Source: an uncultured Carboxylicivirga sp.
GTDB taxonomy: Bacteria; Bacteroidota; Bacteroidia; Bacteroidales; Marinilabiliaceae
Length of the DNA stretch: 64,000 nt
Reading direction: 5' to 3'
Assembly: GCF_963668385.1 (NCBI RefSeq)
Contig: NZ_OY764327.1
Coordinates: 5,490,501-5,554,500 of the forward strand
Below the pieces are notes generated by a model. It was given only the letters and a program-made list of their open reading frames with translations, did no database searches and had not been told where the DNA came from. Both the position numbers and the translations under genes were made by a program. Within the stretch, counting starts at the first letter, position 1; each line of letters starts with the position of its first letter. Of the stretch, positions 45,902-54,919 are shown one piece after another.

Positions 45902-48433
45902 TTACTGTTTCCGCTTGCCATTCATATCCCCCTCAGGTAATTGAATTTCGTAGTACTCTTTACTATTACGTTTGATATCTCTACCTTCCTTACTAGGATT
46001 AAAAAGAAAGCCTTTTAATTCGCAATATTGTTTGAGTGACTCTTTGATTATTCTAGTACTCATGTTTCTTCTTTCGTATTCAGATAATGAAGTCATAAAT
46101 GGCTTGTCAAAGTCAGGCCTGCAAATCTGTTGACCAACAAATAAATCCTCATTTTCCTCTGCCCATTCCAAAAAGGGTTGATTAATTGAACTACGTAACC
46201 TATTCGTCCGAACACTCTCAAATGGAGCTTCAATCAAACCAAATTTTAAATAAGCCTTCACGCATTGAGCCATGAAATTGTAGAATCGATTCCACTGATC
46301 ATATCCCCAATCCTTCTTGAACATTTCTTTATCAAAATCATGAATCGGTTGATGTTTGAGGTTATAAAAATTTGAAAAGGTCATGAAGAAGAACCTTCTG
46401 TCCGTAGCATTACCAGTTGATTGGGGAGTATGATTTGTAGTTATAAAAAGCTTAAGCGACTGTTCTCGATCTAAATGAAATACGTTTTCATGCTTATTAT
46501 TTACATCAGGAATACCTGTTATCAAAGTATAAACATCTTTAGGTTTAAAATCTTTACCTGCGTCATCGAAGAATAGTAATTTTGTTCGTGGAGCTATACC
46601 ACTAAGTATATGTTTATCTTTAAAAAAGTCTTTTTGACCAGCCCCTCGATAATGAGTAGGTACTAATTCCATCAACGCCATTCCAACCAAAGACTTTCCT
46701 GTACCTCCTTGTTCTTCACCAATATTTCGTTCTACAAAATCAGTTGCAATAACTGCTTTGCGCATACTTTCTTCTTTATTGGTATGCAGTAGATAACCAA
46801 GACCGGTTATCTTACTAAGAATATGATATGTAACCTCGTTTAATTCTTGAGCTGTCTTATTTTCAGAGTCTTTTTTCCAATAAACATCTGAGGTATTAAT
46901 TATAAAGTCAAGGAAATTACAATATCCTTTCTGATATGAAAAAGAATAGTCACCACTAACATTTCTCTTGATTGTAAAGTAATCTTTTTCTAGAACAGGA
47001 AACCAATTTATTAATTGATAATCCCATAAATATTCATTAAGTGAGTTATAAGACTCTTCCTTAATCATATCTGGTGATATATTCCAGATTTTACCTTGAA
47101 AGAAAAACAATTCTCTACCTCGTCGACCTTTAAACTCTTCAACTTTTCTTTTTTTTCGAAGCCCATCTAGGTGACTATGGTTAAAATAGTATTTCGAACC
47201 ACTTAAAATCTTTTCCAACTCAACTTCCTTATCTCTTACTTTAATTTCATTAATACAGAAGTCCCTGATTTGAGATATGGTTAATTCCTGCAAGATCGGT
47301 CCCTTCACTCGAATAAAAATACTTTTCCGCTCTATCTCATACCTATATATCGAAGCATCTTGAAGTGCATATACCAAGTTTGTTTGAATCATCTTTAACT
47401 TTTGAGAATCCTTATCTACTTTGCAAAACAGATTATCTACATTGAGGCAAATATTGTCTGAAGAGGTTGCTAAATCAATTAATTCCTCAAACTGATCTTT
47501 TGAAAAGTATCGAAAATATTCTGATATATCGTTGCATTGATTACCTCTAAAATCTTTATAATTCTTCAACGCTTGAGGTAACGTAACTTTTAGTATGAAT
47601 GGATATTTATCAATAATTTCAGTCGCAGATTTCACTCCACCTTCATCAATATCATACAATACATACAATGTCTTACACTTGGATTTCAACAAACTAATTT
47701 GTTTATCCGATATTCTAGCTGTTTCACTATTAAAAGATACAGCATAATAACCTTTTGATGCTAGTGATACGACATCCTTTTCACCCCCTGTAATGAAAAT
47801 CTCAGAGGTATAATTAGGAAGTTGCTTGAATCCAAAGATGAAGTCTTTCGGTCGTATTCCTATTTGAAAGAACCTTGTTTTCTTTTCAAATGGTCTGTTT
47901 ATCTTACACCATTCGCTATCACCATTATTAAATGGACCATATAGGAATAAGTAATAGTCCGCCTTTGACTTTAGTTTTCCATAACTCTCAAGCGATTGAA
48001 TATCATATCGATTCAACAACTGCAAGGTAATACTGTGACCGAAATATTCTAACTCCTCTTTTGAAAATTTCTTTAAGACTAATTCTTTCTCTGCAATATG
48101 AAGGATATTTTTTGCGTTCGTACCTTGCTTATTGTAAGATGGATTAATAAGAGACAAATCTTCAGCAAGCATTTTGATAGCTGTTGAAAAATCAACGTTG
48201 TTATGCATCATATAATGATCTATTGCATTACCTTCTTTACCGCTCTTTCCGAAATCCCGTAAATGCCAAATCCCATTGTTATTCCAAAGTGAAGCGCTCA
48301 TATCCTTATCATCATCTGGTTGACGAATTCTAAACTTCTTCTTCGTATTGATTGGAATTTGCGGATATATCTTTTTCAAGATTAGAAGCCCTCCATCGGT
48401 AGCAGCTAAGATTTCAGATTTTAGGTCTCTCAT
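45902..48433 (-). CDS. Primase-helicase replication protein
   Basis: An 843-residue replication protein. The N-terminus resembles a primase zinc-binding domain that has lost its Cys/His ligands (SASLWNNNGIWHLRDFGK). A Toprim domain follows (about 200-300) with FITGGEKDVVSLA and VLYDIDEGG, carrying the catalytic Glu and DxD. The C-terminal half is a superfamily 3/D5-like helicase with Walker A GEEQGGTGKSLVGMAL and Walker B KLLFFDDAGKDF, then FITTNHTPQSTGNATDRRFF as sensor motif. It can prime and unwind the element's own DNA. The small HTH gene lies 6 bases upstream. Confidence 0.87.
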   Translation of the reverse strand: MRDLKSEILAATDGGLLILKKIYPQIPINTKKKFRIRQPDDDKDMSASLWNNNGIWHLRDFGKSGKEGNAIDHYMMHNNVDFSTAIKMLAEDLSLINPSYNKQGTNAKNILHIAEKELVLKKFSKEELEYFGHSITLQLLNRYDIQSLESYGKLKSKADYYLFLYGPFNNGDSEWCKINRPFEKKTRFFQIGIRPKDFIFGFKQLPNYTSEIFITGGEKDVVSLASKGYYAVSFNSETARISDKQISLLKSKCKTLYVLYDIDEGGVKSATEIIDKYPFILKVTLPQALKNYKDFRGNQCNDISEYFRYFSKDQFEELIDLATSSDNICLNVDNLFCKVDKDSQKLKMIQTNLVYALQDASIYRYEIERKSIFIRVKGPILQELTISQIRDFCINEIKVRDKEVELEKILSGSKYYFNHSHLDGLRKKRKVEEFKGRRGRELFFFQGKIWNISPDMIKEESYNSLNEYLWDYQLINWFPVLEKDYFTIKRNVSGDYSFSYQKGYCNFLDFIINTSDVYWKKDSENKTAQELNEVTYHILSKITGLGYLLHTNKEESMRKAVIATDFVERNIGEEQGGTGKSLVGMALMELVPTHYRGAGQKDFFKDKHILSGIAPRTKLLFFDDAGKDFKPKDVYTLITGIPDVNNKHENVFHLDREQSLKLFITTNHTPQSTGNATDRRFFFMTFSNFYNLKHQPIHDFDKEMFKKDWGYDQWNRFYNFMAQCVKAYLKFGLIEAPFESVRTNRLRSSINQPFLEWAEENEDLFVGQQICRPDFDKPFMTSLSEYERRNMSTRIIKESLKQYCELKGFLFNPSKEGRDIKRNSKEYYEIQLPEGDMNGKRKQ

Positions 48434-48439
48434 TATATC

Positions 48440-48721
48440 CTATTTTGATTGATTTAGATAAATATCAATTGATGATTGAGGGATTTTCTTACCATCGAGC
48501 GTGGTTTTTATGAGTCCTTTTTCAATTAACCTAGCCAGGGTATTATAACATACACCTAAAGTTTTTGCCGCTTTATTTTTAGGCATTAAAGTCTCTTCCG
48601 ATTTCCTTTCAACTTCACGTATTCTATCGTACTTACGTAAGGTCCTAAGAACGATGCTCTCCATCGTATATTCAAATGTTTTAAGAGGAACTTGGACAAA
48701 TTCAATTTTTTCGTTTTCCAT
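48440..48721 (-). CDS. Helix-turn-helix DNA-binding protein
   Basis: A 93-residue protein with a C-terminal MerR/excisionase-like helix-turn-helix (MPKNKAAKTLGVCYNTLARL, then GLIKTTLDGKKIP). Such proteins start the replication or mobilisation operon of Bacteroidota elements and act as excisionases or regulators. It is divergent from the XRE gene by 139 bases and co-directional with the primase-helicase. Confidence 0.8.
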   Translation of the reverse strand: MENEKIEFVQVPLKTFEYTMESIVLRTLRKYDRIREVERKSEETLMPKNKAAKTLGVCYNTLARLIEKGLIKTTLDGKKIPQSSIDIYLNQSK

Positions 48722-48860
48722 ACTGAAAATTTATATTTTTATAATATAACAATATCACAATGTTCACATTTATGAACTTTTGACTACAAATGTAATCTTT
48801 TTTGATGTTTTTAAATATCATAATATTGCATTTTAAACAATTTAACTTATTTTAACACAG
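48722..48860. promoter_or_regulatory. Divergent promoter region of the mobile element
   Basis: 139 AT-rich bases between the HTH gene (minus) and the XRE regulator (plus) must hold both promoters and probably the XRE operator. No clear palindrome was found. Confidence 0.5.
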
Positions 48861-49832
48861 ATGCAGTTGAATCCAAACATTATATCTAAAACTATTTTAG
48901 ACAAATTAAAAGTCCGAAGAATGACTCAATTAGATCTTGCGACAAAAATTGATATTAGTAGATCTGGACTAAGAAAAATGATTGAGAATCCGAGTAGTTT
49001 CAAACTAGAAACTTTAAATAAAATTTTTGAAGAGCTGGAAATTAGTATTGAAGAAATTGATAATTCCACAAAAGATAAGTCCAACATAATTTCATTTAAT
49101 TCAACCCAACTAAAACAATTTGAGCAATATCTTACACAACAAAACAAGGATTTGCTGCAAGTTTATCTAAATTATACAGATAGCAATATTTCAGGTTTTG
49201 AATTAGCTTCTTTCTCTTTTAATGAAATTAAAGATCTATGCAAATACTTTAATATCCCGCTTGAATTACTTTTTGATGAAAAAAATAAAGTTCATTACAA
49301 GGGAATTTTATTTTCTGATTTCATTAAACACAAGAATCTTATTTCTTCTCAACAACAAAGAATTAATTATGAAATTGCTATAAATGAAATTAAAATAAAG
49401 ATATTACAATTTGTAAATAAAGAATTTAAGTCAACCAATAATCAATTAGGCAATGATTTTGATTATCAAGAATTACTTGAAAAGAATGGCGAATTCTCTA
49501 ATTTTCCGATATCAATTATTGTTGAAAATTGTAATACCCCTATTGTATTAATATCGAACTCTCCAAATCATTATCTTCCAGTACAACACTTTATTGAGGA
49601 TATTGCATCTAGAGTATTCAATAAGTTTTTTATTAAGAGAAATATAAAGATTAGTGATATCTTCTGGGTTGAATCATCATATTTTTCAAATGAAAGCATA
49701 AATGTTTCTATCGTAAAATTTAATTCTGATTCTGAGTTTATTGATCCTAGTTGGTGCGTTATTAGGAACATTAATGATAGTCAATTAATTATAGACACTA
49801 AACAAGTAAAAGAATTCTTAAACAAGGAATAG
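48861..49832 (+). CDS. XRE-family regulator with long C-terminal domain
   Basis: A 323-residue protein with an N-terminal XRE helix-turn-helix (RRMTQLDLATKIDISRSGLR, residues 18-37) and a second possible HTH-like segment around FELASFSFNEIKDLCKYFNI. The remaining 180 residues are an unrecognised alpha/beta domain (SNFPISIIVENCNTPIVLIS, FWVESSYFSNESINVS). It is divergent from the replication and mobilisation genes, the usual place for the element's master repressor. It is the last gene before the ssrA-type attachment site. Confidence 0.82.
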   Translation: MQLNPNIISKTILDKLKVRRMTQLDLATKIDISRSGLRKMIENPSSFKLETLNKIFEELEISIEEIDNSTKDKSNIISFNSTQLKQFEQYLTQQNKDLLQVYLNYTDSNISGFELASFSFNEIKDLCKYFNIPLELLFDEKNKVHYKGILFSDFIKHKNLISSQQQRINYEIAINEIKIKILQFVNKEFKSTNNQLGNDFDYQELLEKNGEFSNFPISIIVENCNTPIVLISNSPNHYLPVQHFIEDIASRVFNKFFIKRNIKISDIFWVESSYFSNESINVSIVKFNSDSEFIDPSWCVIRNINDSQLIIDTKQVKEFLNKE

Positions 49833-49837
49833 TACTC

Positions 49838-49918
49838 TTGTACTTTAATGCACTGATTTTGTACTGGAATAAACAATTGATTATCTACTATTTAAACTAA
49901 TCCAGTACTAAAGTACAA
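49838..49918. repeat. Nested inverted repeats at the right end of the element
   Basis: TTGTACTTTA (49838-49847) mirrors TAAAGTACAA (49909-49918), and GTACTGGA (49861-49868) mirrors TCCAGTAC (49901-49908). The two right-hand copies are adjacent. They may form the terminator of the XRE gene or be recombinase-binding sites next to the attachment site. Confidence 0.6.
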
Positions 49919-49950
49919 TATTTTATATAAATTTGAAGAGTATTATAGAT

Positions 49951-49991
49951 GTAAAAGACTGATTTTAATTGTTTTACAATTGCTTTTACAA
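49951..49991. repeat. Tandem near-identical 11/12-bp repeats beside the ssrA tail
   Basis: TTGTTTTACAA (49969-49979) is followed directly by TTGCTTTTACAA (49980-49991), and GTAAAAG at 49951-49957 is the inverted partner of CTTTTAC at 49983-49989. Direct repeats at 40-80 bases from an attachment core resemble integrase arm sites. Confidence 0.5.
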
Positions 49992-50031
49992 ACGATCTTT
50001 AAAAACACTATAATCATCTGGAAATTAATAA

Positions 50032-50066
50032 GGTACCGGACCAGGGTTCGATTCCCTGCAGCTCCA
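50032..50066 (+). other. ssrA: 3' end fragment of ssrA (tmRNA), probable attachment site
   Basis: A T arm CAGGG-TTCGATT-CCCTG (50042-50058) is followed by CAGCTCC-A, the acceptor 3' strand characteristic of tmRNA, whose 5' end GGGGCTG would pair with it. No upstream tmRNA body, tag reading frame or 5' end is present in the preceding 200 bases. Integrative elements often insert in the 3' end of ssrA and leave a copy of that end at the far side. The native-looking terminator follows at once. The matching left site is not in the window. Confidence 0.75.
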
Positions 50067-50080
50067 CTTCGAAAGAAAAC

Positions 50081-50104
50081 AACCACTTCTCTTAAGAGGT
50101 GGTT
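50081..50104 (+). terminator. Terminator following the ssrA end
   Basis: AACCACTTCT and AGAGGTGGTT form a 10-bp stem (one wobble) with a CTTA loop, followed on the plus strand by TTATGTTTTCTTT. It lies 14 bases after the ssrA end and suits an ssrA terminator; it may also serve the convergent reductase gene. Confidence 0.8.
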
Positions 50105-50128
50105 TTATGTTTTCTTTACTATCTAAAT

Positions 50129-50899
50129 TCAAGGCTTTATCTTACTATACAATGCTGTTAAGTTACTACTTAATATCTCCTTTATATCCGGTTCATTGAC
50201 ACCAATGGGTTTTATCGGAATCAAATCAGTAACCTCTTCAAATTTTAAATCCGATTTATACATTATATCTAAAGATGCCTTAAGCGTATTATAAATCGCA
50301 TCTTTTGCCTCCTCTTCCGACAATCCAATTTTACCTGCTATTTCCTCCATTTCCTTCCATTGAAACCCAAAATAGGTTGGCAACATAGCTGAGCAAATAG
50401 CATATGACTCTAATTTTCTTTCTTCTGTTTCAAATGTGGTACCTAAATTTTTTAATAATTCGAGCATAGAGATTTTTTCATCGTTATCAAAAATATTTGA
50501 AAAACAAATAGGATTATAGCCCTCATTAATAAATGAATTAGCATTCGGAATAATTCGAACTACTCTTTGATTTCCCGTTAATTCTGCAATTTTAGCTATC
50601 GTAAACTTTGGAGCCAGCGAAATAAGAGTAGTATTTACCACCCTATCTTTTAGTTGACCAATTATCTCTTTAATAACAGGTGGATGCAAAGCAATAAATA
50701 TGACATTCTGAGTAAAAATATCAATAAGTGATTCAGCTATTTCGATATCTGGAAAAGATATCTTTAAGTTACTTAACACATCAGCATCCGTATCAAATAC
50801 CTTTATAGAAGTAAACTTTACATTCGTATTTTTAAATCCTTGCAAAAAAACTTTTGTAATCCGTCCTCCTCCTATAAAACCTATTGATTGAGTTTCCAT
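50129..50899 (-). CDS. Pyrroline-5-carboxylate reductase-like dehydrogenase
   Basis: A 256-residue NAD(P)-binding protein with the Rossmann start SIGFIGGGRITKVFLQGF, then VIFIALHPPVIKEIIGQL and VVRIIPNANSFINEGYNPI, as in ProC. The C-terminal dimerisation region (LSEEEAKDAIYNTLKASLDI) is shorter and less conserved than in true ProC, lacking the usual DxVTSPGGT block, so proline synthesis is uncertain. It is convergent with the ssrA end and begins the chromosomal part on the right. It may be an imine or keto-acid reductase. Confidence 0.75.
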   Translation of the reverse strand: METQSIGFIGGGRITKVFLQGFKNTNVKFTSIKVFDTDADVLSNLKISFPDIEIAESLIDIFTQNVIFIALHPPVIKEIIGQLKDRVVNTTLISLAPKFTIAKIAELTGNQRVVRIIPNANSFINEGYNPICFSNIFDNDEKISMLELLKNLGTTFETEERKLESYAICSAMLPTYFGFQWKEMEEIAGKIGLSEEEAKDAIYNTLKASLDIMYKSDLKFEEVTDLIPIKPIGVNEPDIKEILSSNLTALYSKIKP

Positions 50900-51344
50900 A
50901 ATAAATGATTTAGTTGAACATTTGCAATCTGAGAATAAATAGAAATAAAATTTTAGGAGCTTCCTCCTAATAAGTTACAATAAAAAAAATGATGCGATTA
51001 AACTTTCAATCTGTATAATTTACCAATATTTTAACTAAAAAGCATTTTAAGTGAATATTTTACAAAACTTCCATATAACATTTTCAGAACTATCTCCAAT
51101 TTAACAATGATATAGTCTCTTATTTTCTCAACAAATACATCATTCCTGAATCTGCCCTACTAGTTAACAATACATTTATGTTTATATCACTCTTTTATTC
51201 AAAAAACACTCATCTAAATCAGACAAAAAAGTCTCTCTTTTTTTCATTCGTTTTTATTACTCATTTTTTCTTTTTTAAGCCATCCTGACCTATTTTAAAG
51301 CAAGTTCTGATTATCTTCAAGCATTGATATCAAAAACACCTGTT
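50900..51344. other. Intergenic promoter region of the terpenoid/redox operon
   Basis: No gene was recognised in 445 AT-rich bases. TTAGGAG-CTTC-CTCCTAA (50953-50970) forms a 7-bp hairpin in the leader of the reductase gene. T-rich tracts such as 51,235-51,245 precede the plus-strand operon, whose promoter must lie here. Confidence 0.55.
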
Positions 51345-52100
51345 ATGAGCAATAAAAAAATTACCATTTGTGCTTGTTCATCCCGATCTTTTGTAAATAA
51401 AGAAAAGGTTGCTCAGTTAGCTACAGAGCTTCAAAAAAATGGTAATGAAGTAAGCATAATAGCCGACCTGTGCGAACTGGTACAGAAGAAATCGCCGGAA
51501 GTTGAAGACATTGCTAACACACATATTATAGCCTGTTATCCACGCGCCATTCAATCACAAATGGATTGGTTAAATCTACAAGCTGAGCATATTTATGATA
51601 TCCGTAACAATGAGGTAGCTGATATTCTGGCTGAATTCAATATTTCTTCTGATATTGAAGATCAACCAATCGATTCAGACATACTAAATGATGTCAATCA
51701 TTTAGCTGATAATAATGGAACGGATGCCTGGTATCCGGTGCTTGATAAAACCAGATGTACCAACTGCGGAAAGTGTCACGACTTTTGTCTTTTTGGTGTT
51801 TATACTATAGAAAATAAAGAAGTAAAAGTTATTCATCCCGAAAATTGCAAGAACAATTGTCCGGCCTGTGCGCGTATTTGTCCATCCAGCGCAATTATTT
51901 TTCCGAAATACGAAAAATCACCCATCAACGGAGGAACAGAATTGGAAGAAGTGTTTTCAAAAGATGATATGGAAGAAGCTTATCAAAAACGATTAGAATA
52001 TAGATTAAAGCAAAATCGAAATCGCTTTTCATTGCTTAAAAAAGATAATTCAAAATCGACTACTCCAATCAATCTGGGGTTAGACCTAAAAAAAGAATAA
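51345..52100 (+). CDS. 4Fe-4S ferredoxin-domain protein opening the operon
   Basis: Start ATG at 51345 (MSNKKITICACSSRSFV) gives 251 residues. The first ~110 residues form an alpha/beta domain like the N-terminus of heterodisulfide-reductase-type or CoB-like proteins (ITICACSSR, VSIIADLCELV). A ferredoxin domain follows with CTNCGKCHDFC and CKNNCPACARICP, enough Cys for two clusters with altered spacing in the second. The C-terminal tail is charged. It is probably a cytosolic electron donor, plausibly for the radical SAM enzyme encoded 26 bases downstream. Confidence 0.82.
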   Translation: MSNKKITICACSSRSFVNKEKVAQLATELQKNGNEVSIIADLCELVQKKSPEVEDIANTHIIACYPRAIQSQMDWLNLQAEHIYDIRNNEVADILAEFNISSDIEDQPIDSDILNDVNHLADNNGTDAWYPVLDKTRCTNCGKCHDFCLFGVYTIENKEVKVIHPENCKNNCPACARICPSSAIIFPKYEKSPINGGTELEEVFSKDDMEEAYQKRLEYRLKQNRNRFSLLKKDNSKSTTPINLGLDLKKE

Positions 52101-52126
52101 ACAGCCTCAAAAGATCAACAAAAGAA

Positions 52127-53344
52127 ATGAAGTTTACAGATTATACAGCCACCTTAAAAACCTTTATGCGAATTCCATTGGAATGCTCGCCCCGTATTCT
52201 GTGGAAGTTGGCATACAATTTTGGATGGAGAAATCTGGTGAACATGAGCCGTTTTGAAAAACGACAAGCCAAAGGGAAACCATTTTTCCCGGCATTTGTA
52301 ATGATTTCTGTTACCGAAACTTGCAATCTGTCGTGCAGTGGTTGTTGGGTGACTCCGGGTGGAAAGAAATCTCTTTCATTGGAACAATTAGACGGTATCA
52401 TCACCGAAAGCAAGAAAAAAGGTTCCTATTTCTTCGGGATTTTGGGAGGTGAACCTCTGTTATACAAAGGCTTGTTTTCGATTTTCGAAAAACATTCCGA
52501 TTGCTATTTTCAGTTGTTTACCAATGGCATGATGCTTACCGAAGAAGTGGCTTTTAAAATGAAGAAACTGGGAAACATCACTCCATTAATCAGTATTGAA
52601 GGCCTGGAAGACGAAAGTGAACAACGTCGTGGTAAATCAGATGTATTCAACAAATCACTAGCCGGGGTCAGAGCTTGTAAAAAGGCTAAATTGTTCTTTG
52701 GGGCAGCAGCTAGTATTTGTAAAGGCAATTTCAACGATTTGGTTAATCGCGCGTACATCGATCGATTAGCAAAAGAAGGCGTACATTACCTTTGGTACTA
52801 CATCTACCGACCGGTAGGTAATAATCCCAATCCCTTCAATGCCTTAAATGAAGAAGAAATAAAAAACTTGCGCAGGTTTATTGTTGAGCAACGCAAAAAT
52901 GCACCCCTTTTGGTTATTGAAACTTATTGGGATGATAAGGGGAAAGCCCTTTGTCCTGCAGCTACCGGAATGAGCCATCATATCTCTCCCGGAGGAGCGG
53001 TTGAATTTTGTCCTCCTCTTCAAATGGCAAAAGAGTTTATCAATGAAGATGCATCGAATCTGACCGAACTTTTTGAACAGTCAGCCTTTCTGGCTGATTT
53101 ACGTAAAATGACTGCTTCAGCATCTCGAGGATGTATTCTACTGGAAGATCCGGCTAAATTGGTTGAGTTCCTTGAAAAACATGAAGCTTTGGATACCACA
53201 ACCCGTAACACTGTTTTGCAGGAGTATAAAAATATGAGTCAGGTGGCAGGCCATGACATGAAAGAGAATGCGATACCTGAGGAAAATGTTTTTTATAAAA
53301 CGATGAAAAAGAAATATTTTTTTGGATTTGGCGCTTATGGGTAA
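52127..53344 (+). CDS. Radical SAM enzyme
   Basis: A 405-residue radical SAM protein. The cluster ligands are Cys66, Cys70 and Cys73 in ETCNLSCSGCW, followed by GGEPLLY, IEGLEDESEQRRG and a C-terminal CPAATGMSHHISPGGAVEFCPP block resembling SPASM-type auxiliary regions. It generates a 5'-deoxyadenosyl radical. Next to isoprenoid synthase and class II cyclase genes its substrate may be a polyprenyl or cyclised terpenoid lipid, comparable to the hopanoid enzyme HpnH, but similarity is only general. Its stop overlaps the next gene's start (ATGGGTAA), showing translational coupling. Confidence 0.87.
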   Translation: MKFTDYTATLKTFMRIPLECSPRILWKLAYNFGWRNLVNMSRFEKRQAKGKPFFPAFVMISVTETCNLSCSGCWVTPGGKKSLSLEQLDGIITESKKKGSYFFGILGGEPLLYKGLFSIFEKHSDCYFQLFTNGMMLTEEVAFKMKKLGNITPLISIEGLEDESEQRRGKSDVFNKSLAGVRACKKAKLFFGAAASICKGNFNDLVNRAYIDRLAKEGVHYLWYYIYRPVGNNPNPFNALNEEEIKNLRRFIVEQRKNAPLLVIETYWDDKGKALCPAATGMSHHISPGGAVEFCPPLQMAKEFINEDASNLTELFEQSAFLADLRKMTASASRGCILLEDPAKLVEFLEKHEALDTTTRNTVLQEYKNMSQVAGHDMKENAIPEENVFYKTMKKKYFFGFGAYG

Positions 53345-54917
53345 AATCACAAAAAACATAGAATCGAAAAAGACAAAATACGAGGTTCCTGAAACTGCAG
53401 AGCATCGTACTGAATTAAGAGATGGCATTGGTAGTTTTGTCAAAAGCAAAGCTCTGCAGCCTCCTTTATCTATGAATCGATTATCGGAACTGGCAACAGA
53501 ATTTGTCCAAAACAATCACCTCAATGAAGAGCTGAGTGAATGGATTATGGTGGAAATAAATAATCATTTATGGTTCGACACTGTAGCCAGCATTCCATAC
53601 GAAAAACGCATTCTGTTGCTGCCTGTTTGTCTTCGTAATTCAGGAAAATGTAAGGCTGATATTGATGAACTGGGATTGCTTTGCAACCTATGTAACACAT
53701 GTAATATTCCGAATATTCAAACACGCGCCGAAGAATTAGGTATGATGAGTTTGGTGGCAGAAGGATTTACTTCGGTTATTGGTCTGGTTAAAAGTGGTGT
53801 TGCCGAAGCTGTTATTGGCATAAGTTGTTTAGATTCTCTGGAAAAAGCATTTCCTCTGCTAATTAATAATGCTGTTCCGGGCTTGGCTATTCCATTAAAT
53901 AAAGCCGGTTGTAAAGACACTACCGTTGATTTAGATTATGTGGAACGATTAATGAGTCTGAAATCGGAAAAAGAAAGTCATCTTTTGGATTACGATCAAT
54001 TGAAAAGCACCCTTCAACAATGGTTCTCCAAAGAAAATTTAGCCCGACTTTTATCTCCGTTACATGATCCTACCTCACTTATTATGCGGGAATGGATGTC
54101 GAACGATGGAAAACGCTGGCGACCTTATTTACTGGCTTCAAGCTATTTGGCTATAACAGGTAAGAAAGATATTCCTGAAGAACTTCAGTTGGCTGCCATA
54201 GCCATTGAATGCTTTCATAAAGCCTCGTTGGTTCACGATGATATTCAGGACGAAGACGATCTGAGATATAATAAAGAAACGGTGAATGCGGCTCACGGTG
54301 TTCCCATGGCTATCAATGTGGGCGACATGTACCTGGGCGAAGGCTATCGTTTGCTCACTCAATGTGGAAAAATTGAGTTATTGAAAGTTGCCAGTGAAGC
54401 TCATATTGCCTTGTGCAAAGGTCAAGGTATGGAACTGGAATGGTGTAAACAACCACGACGAATCTCCATGGAGTTTGTGCTGGATATTTTTATGCACAAA
54501 ACAGTTCCTGCTTTTGATGTTTCGTTGGCTATGGGTGTGATATGTGCCAATGATGACGCACGATTACGCAAGCAATTGAACGATTACTCCAAAGCCTTGG
54601 GTATTGCCTATCAGTTACAGGATGATATCGAAGATTTTGAAACAGATACGCCTTTAAGTACTCGACCATCAGCAATTTTAGCTGCCATATGTGAGGCTCA
54701 ACCCGATGATGAATTCATCAACACGATGCTGTATTCAACCGATTTAAAATCATTCCTGAATCAGGCTGAAAATAAAGCTTTTCTAAACCAAGCCATCAAA
54801 ACAGTTAATGGTATGGTGGAAGAATATAGAGGACAAGCCTTACAGGCTGTGGAAGAAATCAAAAATGTAGAATTGAAACGATTACTTTTCAGAGTAACGA
54901 AAAAGATCTTAAAGTAA
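53337..54917 (+). CDS. DUF116-polyprenyl diphosphate synthase fusion
   Basis: The ATG at 53337 overlaps the preceding stop. The 526-residue product has an N-terminal DUF116 domain (about 60-190: LLPVCLRNSGKCKA, LLCNLCNTCNIPNIQ, VIGISCLDSLEKAF) with several Cys that may hold an iron-sulfur cluster, then a trans-isoprenyl diphosphate synthase. The two Asp-rich motifs are Asp301-Asp302-x-x-Asp305 (HDDIQDED) and Asp429-Asp430-x-x-Asp433 (QLQDDIEDF), with GKRWRPYL for IPP binding. It should condense IPP units into a polyprenyl diphosphate. Chain length cannot be judged safely. The fusion to DUF116 suggests redox control or direct transfer within the pathway. Confidence 0.88.
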   Translation: MGKITKNIESKKTKYEVPETAEHRTELRDGIGSFVKSKALQPPLSMNRLSELATEFVQNNHLNEELSEWIMVEINNHLWFDTVASIPYEKRILLLPVCLRNSGKCKADIDELGLLCNLCNTCNIPNIQTRAEELGMMSLVAEGFTSVIGLVKSGVAEAVIGISCLDSLEKAFPLLINNAVPGLAIPLNKAGCKDTTVDLDYVERLMSLKSEKESHLLDYDQLKSTLQQWFSKENLARLLSPLHDPTSLIMREWMSNDGKRWRPYLLASSYLAITGKKDIPEELQLAAIAIECFHKASLVHDDIQDEDDLRYNKETVNAAHGVPMAINVGDMYLGEGYRLLTQCGKIELLKVASEAHIALCKGQGMELEWCKQPRRISMEFVLDIFMHKTVPAFDVSLAMGVICANDDARLRKQLNDYSKALGIAYQLQDDIEDFETDTPLSTRPSAILAAICEAQPDDEFINTMLYSTDLKSFLNQAENKAFLNQAIKTVNGMVEEYRGQALQAVEEIKNVELKRLLFRVTKKILK

Positions 54918-54919
54918 GG

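Noticed and set aside
53322-53336. TTG start for the DUF116-synthase gene
   Set aside because: The ATG at 53337 overlaps the radical SAM stop in the common ATGGGTAA coupling arrangement and is sufficient.
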